Part shown: piece by piece, positions 14,433 through 23,290 of the stretch | Position numbering within the stretch: the first letter of the stretch is position 1 | How the letters are laid out: the number at the start of each line of letters is the position of its first letter | Origin: an uncultured Collinsella sp. | Lineage (GTDB): Bacteria; Actinomycetota; Coriobacteriia; Coriobacteriales; Coriobacteriaceae | DNA length: 24,660 bases | NCBI GenBank assembly: GCA_958421035.1 | Contig: CATZKS010000016.1 | Location: 1 to 24,660, forward strand | Direction of reading: 5' to 3' | Notes under the pieces: generated by a model | The model's database searches: none | Told to the model about the DNA's origin: nothing | The model's input: the letters and a program-made list of their open reading frames with translations, nothing else | Program-made: the position numbers and the translations under genes

Positions 14433-17400
14433 ATGCAGGAGCTCAGAGAGACGACATCTCTACTCGTGAATAATGTTATCGGGGGGGGGTGTCTCAGCAG
14501 GGAACATCCTGGTAGACACCGGCCGCGCGAGCGGTGGTCCGTCATGTTTTATGACCGTCGTCGCGGACTGCGCCCGATCTCGCCATATGCGATTGTTCTG
14601 GCCCTCGCCGTCGCGCTGACGACGAGTTTCTTCCTGCCGGCCCGTGCGGAAGCGGCGATTGCGGACCACACGGTCGCGACGACCTCGCCCTCGGGGACGA
14701 CGATCAACCTGTTTGATTACTGGGTGAATCCCGATGACCATCTGTCGGTTTCCGGCAACGGCGGCATCAACAAGAACCACCGGCTCCAGTTTAACGACGG
14801 CCAGGGTAGTGAGTCGCTCAACCATTGGACGGGCAACACGAACCCGCAGCCCGGCATTGTCAACAACACGCTTTTAGACGGCTATCCGCAGCTTTCCAAA
14901 ACCTGGCGCGGCGAGTCCCTCCGCTACCTGTTCGATTCTTCTGCCCAGACCGGCAAGACGTCCCATTTTGGCGTGACGGGCCTCCTCAAGGTTCAGAACG
15001 GCTACTACGTCTATGACAGCACCCAAAACTACGCAGCCTACAACGCTGACAAGAATGCCTTCGACATCTATGACACCTGGGGCATTAACAATGTGGGCAC
15101 TTCGTCTCACCAGGGTCAGTTCTTCCCGTTCGACGCGGCAGACAAGGTGTTCAAAGAGGAAAACGATCGGCTCGTCCAAAACGGCATCACGGCAGACAAC
15201 ACCGGTAATCCGAGCTACAACGACGGCAAGCCCGTCAACCACCACTTCGGCCTGTCGATGTCGTCGCGTTTCGTGCAGCCTGCCGGTGGCAAGACGAACA
15301 CCGGAGACGACATGGTGTTCGACTTCGCGGGAGACGATGATGTCTGGGTATTCATCGACGATGTCCTCGTGGGCGATATCGGCGGCATCCATAACATGGC
15401 GAGTCTGAGCATCAACTTCCGCTCGGGCAAAATCCAGATCAACGGATCCGACAAACGCACGCTCCTCAGCGCGTATCAGACGGCAGGAGCGCAGGATTCG
15501 ACGAAGTGGAACGGCAACACGTTCGCCGACGGCACCAACCACACTCTCAAGTTCTTCTACCTGGAGCGCGGCGCCACCGACTCCAACATGATGCTCAAGT
15601 TCAACCTCGTGACGGTGCCCGAGTCCGACATCATCAAGTTCGACCAGGACGGCAAATTCGTACAGGGTGCCGAGTTCGCGCTGTACAAAACAGACGAGAA
15701 CTTTACAGATACAACCAATAACAAGAACGAGCTTCTCGGCTCCGGTACCACGGACGAGGCCGGCCACCTAACGCTCACGAACGACGTGGACAACGGCGTC
15801 ATCAACTTCGACGATCTCTACGAGGACTCCGGCAGCAAGTACTACCTCCTGAAGGAGACGCGCGTGCCCGAGGGATATCGCTCGAGTCTCACGGCGACGG
15901 ATGGCAGCATGCAGCTCGAGTACGTGCCCACGAGCGACAAGGACGCCGCGGGCGGCGTCATCATCAACCGCGGCGGTATGGACGCGGACAGCGCCGTGTG
16001 GCAGACGGGTGCGTTCGCCGGCGCGAAGGAGACCATCACCGCGCCGTCGACCGTGTACAAGGCGAACGATGACCAGACGATGTCCGACAAGACCGTCGGC
16101 CTGGACTCCGGCATACTGTTCGCCGTGGTGCTCAAGCGCGATAAAAGCGCAAGCACAGATATCAAAGATCAGAACAATTGGTACGCCGTGTCGGGCGACC
16201 CATCGACGGGAGCGGGATACACCCTCGCCAAGGAGCCGAGCAAAGCCGGCGCTATCGAGGCGGCGAAGAAGGACCTGCACGCCTTCACGCTCAACACGAG
16301 CGGCCAGTACCAGGTAGAGATTCCGTATCTGCCCGGTGACATCTCCAGCTACTACTACATGCTGAGCGGTGATGCCCGCAAGGATGCCGAGTACGCGGTG
16401 GCCATCTACCACACGACGGCAAGCTCTATCGCCAACGCGAATACGGACAACACGGTTAACGTGTTCAGCGATGACCTCCCCAGCGGCGAGAAGAATTTCC
16501 AGCGCCAGTTTGCCACGCGCTTGCTCGTCACGAACATCCAGAATCGCCTGTTCGTGCAGAAGACCGATACCGAGGGCAAGCCCGTTGACGGGGCGAAGTT
16601 CGGCCTGTACAAGGCCGATCAGGTGAAAATGGACGCGAACGGCAAGGTCATGCTCAATGGCGAGCAGACCCCCTTTGACACCCTGACGACGGGGTTGGTC
16701 GGCAACCCGGTTCCGCTCGAAGGTGCGGGCATATTCCCGAATACGAGCGACGGTAACAGGCCGCTCGTGAAGGGGACCTACTTCCTAAAGGAGGTCTCGG
16801 CGCCCAAGGGCTTCCTGCTTAACGACACGCTCACCAAGGTGATTGTGGACGATTACGGCGTCCATGCCGATGCTGGTACGGCCGATGACGGTGTTTCGAC
16901 GTTCGTGGGCCCGGGCGCGCTCATGAAGAGCCTGGGCCAGTTTGGCGCAGAGGGCGACATCGACAACACGCTCACGTGGATCAAGGGCCAGCGCCAGACG
17001 TCCGACGGGACGCTCGACGGCAACGACAACCTTTCCTGGAACAATGACGCCAAGGGCGGCGAGGATGAGGTGCACCTCAAGTACGGCGCCAACGGACGTG
17101 TCTACCAGTATGGGCCCACCGAGGAAGGCAAACCTTATCGCTTGGAGACCGCGACGGGCTGGATACGTATGGGCATCACGCAGGACGTGCCTGGTGACAC
17201 TAATGCGAAGGGCGCCCGTGCCAATCTGGACGACATGAATTTGAACGCCCTGTTCACAGGTGCCACCTGCGTGCGCGTGGCGAACGAACGCGAGGCGAGC
17301 CTCGAGGTGACGAAGAAGGTTGCCCTGCCCGATGGCCTGACGGGCAATAAGGACGCGGAGTTCACCTTCAAGTTCACCGTGCCCGAGGGGAAGACCTACA

Positions 17401-20400
17401 AGGCTGCAGTGTTCAAGAACGCTGGGGCCGGAAAGCAAGCCGGCGACGTGTTCGATTTGAAGAACGGCGACACCCATGCTATCAAGGCCGACGAGACGAT
17501 TCGCGTGTACGGTCTTGGCGAGGGCGACGAGTACGCGGTGCAGGAGCTGACCGGCGCAGACAAGATGCCCGCGGGCTATAAGCTGACCGGCCGCAAGCAG
17601 GGTACCACGAATCTGACCGGCGCAGGCGATAGTATCACCGGTGAGATCGAGAAGCAAAAACCCGACGGCACGTTGGCCGAAGCCAACAAGCTGGTGTTCA
17701 CAAACACCTACAAGGCGGAAGCTAGCGACGAACTGACCCCGCAGGTAACGAAGAAGGTCTCCGGTGTTGAGAGCACGGAGAAGGCGTTCTCGTTCACGCT
17801 GACCGCCACGGAAGAGACGCAGAAGCAGATCGATGATGATGACCTCAAAGTCTCGGATGCTCTGGCGGGCAATGAGCATGCCGAGTCCAAGGCCACGAGT
17901 GGCAAGATCATCAAGGACAAGGGCCAGACGGTCGACTTCTCCGGCATGAAGTTCAACAAGGCCGGTACGTACACGTTCACGCTCACCGAGGCGCACGACG
18001 CCGACGACGACGCGGCGGTGGACGGCGTGCAGAACTCCGGCTGGACGATGGACGCCTCGACCTATACCGTCACGGTGAGGGTCGAGGATAAGAACGCCAA
18101 GCTGACTGTCACAGGCGTGACGGTGGAGAAGAGCGGCGATGACAAGCGCGAGACGCTTGAGGTCAAGAACGGCAAGGTGAACCTCGCCACCTTCAACAAC
18201 AGCTATGCTGCGAAGGGTTCCGTGACCCTGGCGGCGAAGAAGCAATTTACGGGCGGCACCCTTGAGAACCAGCAGTTCTCATTCCAGGTGAAGGAGGGCG
18301 ATAAGGTTGTCGCCGAAGAAAAGAACGATGCCAATGGCGACATCACCTTCCCGGCCATTGATTACACCGAGGCTGGTGAGCACGACTACACCATCAAGGA
18401 GGTCGAAGGCGCCGACCCGACTATCGTTTACGATGGCAAGACGGTGAAAGTGCACGTTAGCGTCACCGATAACAAGAACGGCACGCTGAGCGCGGCCGCC
18501 ACCTACGACGGCGAGAAGGCCGTGCCGACCTTCACCAACTCGAAGCCGACGGCCGACGCCACTATCGAGGCGACGAAGATCCTCAAGGGCAAGGACCTGA
18601 CGGCTGGTGCGTTCACTTTCGGCCTATATCAAGGCGACACGACTACGGTTGATCCCATCCAGACTGTCCAGAACGACAAGGACGGCAAGATTAAGCTCAT
18701 CCTCACCGGTCTGACCATAGGCGAGTACGACTACACGCTCAAGGAGGTCGCTGACAGCGATTCGACCATCACCTACGATTCCACGGCGGTGAAGGTCCAC
18801 GTCTCGGTGAAGGCGGACGGTGACAAGGCAAAGGCGACTGTCACCTATGACGACAAGAATGATGCCCCGACCTTCACTAACAAGTATCAGCCTGCCGAGA
18901 CCTTGGCTACACTCACGGCGAAGAAATCGTACGTGAAGTCCGACAACACGCAGGCCACGCTCAAGGGCGGCGAGTTCACCTTCGACCTGTACGAGGGTGA
19001 TCTGACGGCTGAGCAGCTGAAGGGCAAGCAGCCCATCCAGACCGCTAAGAACGGCGAGGACGGCACCGTTACCTTCCCGGCCATCAACTACACCAAGGCC
19101 GGCGAGTACAAATACACTATCGTGGAGCAGAAGGGCGACCTGTCCCACGTGGTCTACGACGATGCGGTTCACCACGCCGTGGTGAAGGTCGTGGACAACG
19201 CCGGCCAGTTGGAGGCGAGCGTCACCTACGATGACGGCAAGACGGTCGCCCCCACCTTCACGAACACCTACACCGCAAAGGGATCCGTGGAGCTGACGGC
19301 GACCAAGATCGTTGCGGTCGCGCCGGGCTTCACGCACGACACCAAGCTGAAGGGCGGCGAATACACGTTCGAGCTGAAGGACGCCGACGGCAAGGTGCTC
19401 GGCACCACGACGAACAAGGCCGATGGCACGGTGAAGTTCACGCGCAAGTTCACGCTCTCCAACCTGGGCGGCGCTGCGAGCAAGGACTTCACCTACACCA
19501 TCGCGGAGAAGCCGGGCACGGAGCCGGGCATGGTCTACGACACCCATGCGCTCATCTACAAGGTGACGGTCGCGGACGATGGCACCGGCTCGCTGACGGC
19601 CACACCGCAGGTAACGAGTGGAGACAAGACCTTCACGAACACGTACCACCCGAAGGAGACCTCGGTAACGCTCAAGGCGACGAAGCGCTTCACGGGTGGC
19701 GAGCTCGCAGGGGGCGACTTCACGTTCCAGCTGCTCGACAAGGATGGCAACGTGATCCAGACCGTCCAGAATGACAAGGACGGCAAGGTCGCCTTCCAGG
19801 CAATCAGCTACGACACGCCGGGCGATCACGACTACACCATCAAGGAGGTTGCCGGCAACGACCCGACCGTCGTGTACGACACGAAGGACGTGAAGGTCCA
19901 CATCAAGGTCTCCGATGAGAAGGGCGAGCTAAAGGCGACCGCCACCTACGACGGCGAGGCCGACGTTCCGACCTTCACCAACTCGAAGCCGACGACGGAC
20001 GTTACCGTCGAGGCGACGAAGATCCTCACGGGCAAGGACCTGACGGCCGACGCGTTCACCTTCGGCCTGTACGACCAGGCCGGCAACGAGGTCGCCAAGG
20101 GCACCAACGACCGGGGCGGCAAGGTCGAGCTGGCCGTCAAGAACCTGAACCTGGGCGAGTACGACTACACGCTCAAGGAGGAGAAAGCCGGCCAGACCGT
20201 CGACGGCGTGGCCTACGACGCCAAGGAAGTCAAGGTCCACGTCAAGGTAGAGCAGAACCAGGGCGACAACAACAAGACGAAGGTGACCGTCACCTATGAC
20301 GGTGCCGCTACGGCTCCCACCTTCAACAACACCTACGACGCAAAGGGTTCCGTAACCCTGACGGCGACCAAGACCATCAAGGTTGCGGACGGCTTCGACC

Positions 20401-22757
20401 ACACGACGAAGCCCGCGGACGGCGAGTTCACCTTCGACCTGAAGGACGCTGCCGGCAACGTGCTCGACACCGCGAAGAACGATGCAAACGGCAAGGTCAG
20501 CTTCACGCGCGAGTTCCAGCTCTCCGACTTGGACGGCGCCGCGAGCAAGGACTTCACCTACACCATCGTGGAGCAGCCGGGCGCGGAGCCGGGCATGGTC
20601 TATGACAGCCATCCCCTCACCTATACGGTGACGGTCACGGACGGCGGGAACGGAGCACTGAATGCGAAGGCGATCGTGACGAGCGCATCCGGCTCGGATA
20701 CCTTCACTAACACCTACCAGCCGGCCGCGACCGGCCTGGCCCTCGGTGCGCAGAAGAGCTATGTGAAGAAGGACGACAACACGCCGATCGTCCCCAAGTG
20801 CGGCGAGTTCACCTTCGATGTGTACGAGGGCAACCTGACGGCTGAGCAGCTTGCCGGGGCCAAGCCCGTCCGGACCGCGACCAACGGCGCGGACGGAAGT
20901 GTTAACTTCGACGCCTTCTCCTACGCGAAGCCGGGCACGCACGAGTACACCATCGTGGAGCGGAAGGGTGATCTGGCCTACGTGACCTACGACGCCGCGG
21001 TGCACCATGCCGTGGTGACGGTTGCGGACAATGCCGGCACGCTGCAGGCGAGCGTCGCCTACGACGGCACGAATGTCACGAAGCCCAGCTTCACCAACAC
21101 CTACGAGGCACAGGCGACGGACTCCGGCGCGATCGCCCTCACCAAGAGCGTTGACGTGCACGACGGCAGCTATCAGCTAAAGGCGGGAGACTTCGCCTTC
21201 GAGCTGGTGGGGTCTGACGGCTCGGTGATCCAGACCCAGAAGAACGATGCGCACGGCAAGGTTGCCTTCGACAAGCTGACCTTCGACCATGCGGGCACCT
21301 TTACCTACACGGTCCGCGAGGTGCAGCCGACGGGGGACGCGCCGGGCGTGCCGGGCGTGACCTACACCGGCAAGACGTACACCCTGACCTACGTGGTGAA
21401 GGACAACAACGACGGCAAGCTGGCGGTAGAGAGCTCCACGGCGAAGCCGAGCGAGGGCACCGAGAACGGCGTCACCCCCAACACCATGACGTTTGCGAAC
21501 AGCTACCAGCCGGGCGCGACCTCCTACCAGATCTCCGGCACCAAGGTGCTTGAGAATACCGATTCGGCCACCATGCGGACGCCCGCCGATGGCGAGTTCA
21601 CGTTCGCGCTGATTGACGCGGCCACCGGGCAGGAGATTGACCGGACCACGAACGTGGGTAAAGCGTTTACCTTCAAGGCCATCTCGTACACCGCAACTGG
21701 TTCGCATGCGTACCAGGTGAAGGAGGTTGCGGGCCAAGATGGCACCATCACTTACAGCGATGCGGTGCTGGACGTAACGGTGAACGTGACCGATGACGGC
21801 AGCGGCCAGCTGACCGCGACGGCGAACAAGACGGCTGCGGATCTGACCTTCACCAACACCTACACGCCGACGGCAACGACGGCGACGATTACCGGAACGA
21901 AGGCTCTGACCGGCCGCGACCTGGCCGAGGGTGAGTTCTTCTTCGACCTGAAGGACGCCGACGGTAACGTGGTGCAGACGGTGCAGAACGGCGCCGACGG
22001 CACGTTCGGCTTCGCGCCGCTGCAGCTGGACAAGGTGGGGACGTACGTCTACACCGTGTCCGAGCGGGCAGGGGCGACGGCGAACGGCGTCACCTACGAC
22101 ACGACGGTCTTTACCGCGACGGTGACGGTGACGGAGAATGCGGAGACGCACGCGCTGGAGGCGCAGGTTGCCTACAGCAAGGGCGGCAAGGCTGCGGATG
22201 CGGTGGCGTTCAGCAACAGTTACGCGCCGGCCGCGACTGAGGTGAAGCTGGGGGCCTCCAAGGTGCTGAGCGGCGAGGACCTGAAGGAAGGGCAGTTCTC
22301 CTTCCAGCTGAAGGATGCCGACGGCAAGGTGCTGCAGACCGCAAAGAACGCGGCGGACGGCACGGTGGGCTTCGAGGCGATCTCGTACGACAAGCCCGGA
22401 ACGTACGCCTACAGCATCTCCGAGGTGGACGACGGTCAGAAGAACGTGACGTACGACGCGGCCGAGCACCGGGTAACGGTGACGGTGACGGACGACGGTG
22501 CGGGCCATCTGGTGGCGACGGTAACCTATGACGGCGCCGTGGCGCCGGTGTTCAAGAACACGTACACGCCGCCGACCACCCCGCCGACGGAGCCGCCCAC
22601 CAATCCGCCGAGCAAGTCACCGGTGCCGAAGGAGGAGAAGCCGGGTCTGCCGTATACGGGCGATACCAGCTTGTCGCCGATGGCCCTGGGTGGCATCGCG
22701 GGCGGCGCGGTGGTGCTGATCGCCGCAGGCGTTATCCTGCGGCGCCGGAACCGGTAG
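14433..22757 (+). CDS. Giant LPXTG adhesin with isopeptide stalk
   Basis: A 2,774-aa cell-wall-anchored surface protein. In order: an N-terminal leader with the poly-G tract (1-37); signal peptide starting MFYDRRRG and ending ARAEA (38-74); fibro-slime domain (about 210-395, core FAGDDDVWVFIDDVLVGDIG); SpaA-like domain (about 402-480); a second SpaA-like domain (about 704-806, VQKTDTEGKPVDGAKFGLYK); a DUF5979-like segment (about 954-1093); 13 pilin-type domains (about 1095-2710); Pro-rich spacer; LPYTG (2739-2743), membrane helix and RRRNR tail for sortase. Its likely role is attachment to host or other cells. The start at 14433 has GGGGAGG five bases before; a start at 14544, giving 2,737 aa with a weak binding site, is the alternative. 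No sortase gene lies in the window. A terminator follows. Confidence 0.9.
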   Translation: MQELRETTSLLVNNVIGGGCLSREHPGRHRPRERWSVMFYDRRRGLRPISPYAIVLALAVALTTSFFLPARAEAAIADHTVATTSPSGTTINLFDYWVNPDDHLSVSGNGGINKNHRLQFNDGQGSESLNHWTGNTNPQPGIVNNTLLDGYPQLSKTWRGESLRYLFDSSAQTGKTSHFGVTGLLKVQNGYYVYDSTQNYAAYNADKNAFDIYDTWGINNVGTSSHQGQFFPFDAADKVFKEENDRLVQNGITADNTGNPSYNDGKPVNHHFGLSMSSRFVQPAGGKTNTGDDMVFDFAGDDDVWVFIDDVLVGDIGGIHNMASLSINFRSGKIQINGSDKRTLLSAYQTAGAQDSTKWNGNTFADGTNHTLKFFYLERGATDSNMMLKFNLVTVPESDIIKFDQDGKFVQGAEFALYKTDENFTDTTNNKNELLGSGTTDEAGHLTLTNDVDNGVINFDDLYEDSGSKYYLLKETRVPEGYRSSLTATDGSMQLEYVPTSDKDAAGGVIINRGGMDADSAVWQTGAFAGAKETITAPSTVYKANDDQTMSDKTVGLDSGILFAVVLKRDKSASTDIKDQNNWYAVSGDPSTGAGYTLAKEPSKAGAIEAAKKDLHAFTLNTSGQYQVEIPYLPGDISSYYYMLSGDARKDAEYAVAIYHTTASSIANANTDNTVNVFSDDLPSGEKNFQRQFATRLLVTNIQNRLFVQKTDTEGKPVDGAKFGLYKADQVKMDANGKVMLNGEQTPFDTLTTGLVGNPVPLEGAGIFPNTSDGNRPLVKGTYFLKEVSAPKGFLLNDTLTKVIVDDYGVHADAGTADDGVSTFVGPGALMKSLGQFGAEGDIDNTLTWIKGQRQTSDGTLDGNDNLSWNNDAKGGEDEVHLKYGANGRVYQYGPTEEGKPYRLETATGWIRMGITQDVPGDTNAKGARANLDDMNLNALFTGATCVRVANEREASLEVTKKVALPDGLTGNKDAEFTFKFTVPEGKTYKAAVFKNAGAGKQAGDVFDLKNGDTHAIKADETIRVYGLGEGDEYAVQELTGADKMPAGYKLTGRKQGTTNLTGAGDSITGEIEKQKPDGTLAEANKLVFTNTYKAEASDELTPQVTKKVSGVESTEKAFSFTLTATEETQKQIDDDDLKVSDALAGNEHAESKATSGKIIKDKGQTVDFSGMKFNKAGTYTFTLTEAHDADDDAAVDGVQNSGWTMDASTYTVTVRVEDKNAKLTVTGVTVEKSGDDKRETLEVKNGKVNLATFNNSYAAKGSVTLAAKKQFTGGTLENQQFSFQVKEGDKVVAEEKNDANGDITFPAIDYTEAGEHDYTIKEVEGADPTIVYDGKTVKVHVSVTDNKNGTLSAAATYDGEKAVPTFTNSKPTADATIEATKILKGKDLTAGAFTFGLYQGDTTTVDPIQTVQNDKDGKIKLILTGLTIGEYDYTLKEVADSDSTITYDSTAVKVHVSVKADGDKAKATVTYDDKNDAPTFTNKYQPAETLATLTAKKSYVKSDNTQATLKGGEFTFDLYEGDLTAEQLKGKQPIQTAKNGEDGTVTFPAINYTKAGEYKYTIVEQKGDLSHVVYDDAVHHAVVKVVDNAGQLEASVTYDDGKTVAPTFTNTYTAKGSVELTATKIVAVAPGFTHDTKLKGGEYTFELKDADGKVLGTTTNKADGTVKFTRKFTLSNLGGAASKDFTYTIAEKPGTEPGMVYDTHALIYKVTVADDGTGSLTATPQVTSGDKTFTNTYHPKETSVTLKATKRFTGGELAGGDFTFQLLDKDGNVIQTVQNDKDGKVAFQAISYDTPGDHDYTIKEVAGNDPTVVYDTKDVKVHIKVSDEKGELKATATYDGEADVPTFTNSKPTTDVTVEATKILTGKDLTADAFTFGLYDQAGNEVAKGTNDRGGKVELAVKNLNLGEYDYTLKEEKAGQTVDGVAYDAKEVKVHVKVEQNQGDNNKTKVTVTYDGAATAPTFNNTYDAKGSVTLTATKTIKVADGFDHTTKPADGEFTFDLKDAAGNVLDTAKNDANGKVSFTREFQLSDLDGAASKDFTYTIVEQPGAEPGMVYDSHPLTYTVTVTDGGNGALNAKAIVTSASGSDTFTNTYQPAATGLALGAQKSYVKKDDNTPIVPKCGEFTFDVYEGNLTAEQLAGAKPVRTATNGADGSVNFDAFSYAKPGTHEYTIVERKGDLAYVTYDAAVHHAVVTVADNAGTLQASVAYDGTNVTKPSFTNTYEAQATDSGAIALTKSVDVHDGSYQLKAGDFAFELVGSDGSVIQTQKNDAHGKVAFDKLTFDHAGTFTYTVREVQPTGDAPGVPGVTYTGKTYTLTYVVKDNNDGKLAVESSTAKPSEGTENGVTPNTMTFANSYQPGATSYQISGTKVLENTDSATMRTPADGEFTFALIDAATGQEIDRTTNVGKAFTFKAISYTATGSHAYQVKEVAGQDGTITYSDAVLDVTVNVTDDGSGQLTATANKTAADLTFTNTYTPTATTATITGTKALTGRDLAEGEFFFDLKDADGNVVQTVQNGADGTFGFAPLQLDKVGTYVYTVSERAGATANGVTYDTTVFTATVTVTENAETHALEAQVAYSKGGKAADAVAFSNSYAPAATEVKLGASKVLSGEDLKEGQFSFQLKDADGKVLQTAKNAADGTVGFEAISYDKPGTYAYSISEVDDGQKNVTYDAAEHRVTVTVTDDGAGHLVATVTYDGAVAPVFKNTYTPPTTPPTEPPTNPPSKSPVPKEEKPGLPYTGDTSLSPMALGGIAGGAVVLIAAGVILRRRNR
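14481..14489 (+). repeat. G9 homopolymer, phase-variation candidate
   Basis: Nine consecutive G lie 48 bases after the best start codon of the adhesin gene and before its signal peptide. Gain or loss of one G moves translation into frames that stop early: with ten G at a TAG within about 13 codons, with eight G at a TGA near 14620. Such tracts are known sites of slipped-strand switching in surface protein genes. Confidence 0.7.
14488..14520 (+). promoter_or_regulatory. Hairpin overlapping the G tract
   Basis: GGTGTCT (14488-14494) pairs with AGACACC (14514-14520); inside, CAGG (14498-14501) pairs with CCTG (14508-14511). The left arm begins with the last two G of the tract, so tract length would change the RNA fold as well as the frame. 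Its role is inference. Confidence 0.4.
17716..22566 (+). repeat. Thirteen pilin-type isopeptide domains
   Basis: Approximate borders: 1 at 17716, 2 at 18211, 3 at 18556, 4 at 18890, 5 at 19279, 6 at 19654, 7 at 19996, 8 at 20338, 9 at 20716, 10 at 21118, 11 at 21517, 12 at 21868, 13 at 22233. Domains 2-13 each keep a Lys in the first strand (such as EATKIL), a Glu in YTIKE or similar, and an Asn in TFTNTY or similar, the triad of Spy0128/FctA-type intramolecular isopeptide bonds. Domain 1 is longer and divergent. Domains 2-5 and 6-9 correspond as A-B-C-D and A-B-D-C. Each canonical unit is about 110-130 residues. Confidence 0.85.
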
Positions 22758-22785
22758 CTACGGCGGCCGAGAAGGGCTTTGATTG

Positions 22786-22824
22786 AGGGCGGGTGGTCGC
22801 AGGGTGCGGCCGCTCGCCCTTTTT
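22786..22824 (+). terminator. Terminator of adhesin gene
   Basis: AGGGCGGGTGG (22786-22796) pairs with CCGCTCGCCCT (22810-22820) over 11 bp including two G-U pairs, and is followed directly by TTTTT. It begins 29 bases after the adhesin stop codon, the usual place for an intrinsic terminator. Confidence 0.8.
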
Positions 22825-22838
22825 GGTGAAAGGCTATG

Positions 22839-23167
22839 TTAACCCGCCGTTTGCACGTCCGGCTCCAGATGGAACTCGTACTCCGGCTCCATCATCTTCT
22901 TCCGGATCTTTTCGTAGCGCCCGTCGTCGAGCTGCTCGCGCATGAGCGACGTCCTGTCCCCGACGCGTGCGGCCTCGCGCAGCCATCTGAACCACATCAG
23001 GCAGCTGTGGAGCCTGCGGGTCGATACGCCCTTGAACCTCTCGAGGAAGTGGCCGAGCGAACCCTGCGCTCCAGCATCCTCTGGACCGTGTCCCGCTCGT
23101 GCCTCGTGAGCCTTCCGTAGGCCCTCGGAACCGCCCTCGCGGAGCCACTCTTCTTCTTTCCGGACAT
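22839..23167 (-). pseudogene. Small unknown gene with frameshift
   Basis: A start at 23167 (MSGKKKSGSARAVPRAYGRL) has GGAGG five bases before it and high third-position GC, but this frame is cut at 22997. A change of frame near 23066-23072, after HERDTVQRMLE, would join it to a second frame that continues with GSLGHFLERFKGVSTRRLHS and runs to the stop at 22839. The joined product would be about 110 residues: basic N-terminus, a likely helical middle with conserved-looking Trp/Arg (MWFRWLREAARV), and an acidic tail (MMEPEYEFHLEP). The family is not recognised; the N-terminal RLTRHERDTVQRML weakly recalls helix-turn-helix parts of transposases. It may be a decayed gene, a sequencing error or programmed frameshifting. 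It runs opposite to the adhesin gene. Confidence 0.45.
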
Positions 23168-23220
23168 GCCGTCCTCCGATCTCCCGGGGCCGGCCGATCC
23201 GGCCCTCAGGGTATCGGGTT

Positions 23221-23256
23221 CCCACATTCATCCGCACATGTGCGGATGAATGTGGG
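23221..23256. repeat. Perfect 36-bp palindrome
   Basis: The half CCCACATTCATCCGCACA is followed without any spacer by its exact reverse complement. Perfect palindromes of this length with no loop are rare in bacterial chromosomes. It lies just upstream of the small minus-strand gene and 35 bases inside the right edge of the putative island. It could be an operator, a recombination site or a terminal structure of a mobile element. Confidence 0.8.
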
Positions 23257-23290
23257 AGGTGTTCGGATAAAGTTGATAATCAAGGAAAGA

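Larger units (their letters stand above)
14266..23290. mobile_element. Putative adhesin island inserted in a palindrome
   Basis: About 9.0 kb bounded by GACTGA on both sides and by the two halves of one REP-like palindrome. It holds the giant adhesin, its terminator, a small frameshifted gene and a perfect 36-bp palindrome. No transposase, integrase or terminal inverted repeats were recognised, so the mechanism is unknown. Insertion is an inference from the split palindrome and the direct repeat. The alternative is two independent half elements flanking the locus. Confidence 0.45.

Noticed and set aside
16785..22508. Several long minus-strand open frames of 400-490 codons opposite the adhesin
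   Set aside because: Their repetitive Arg/Val/Leu/His pattern reflects the adhesin repeats read backwards.
17716..22566. CRISPR-like or satellite DNA array
   Set aside because: The repeats are protein domains of about 110-130 codons with diverged DNA, not short identical repeats with spacers.
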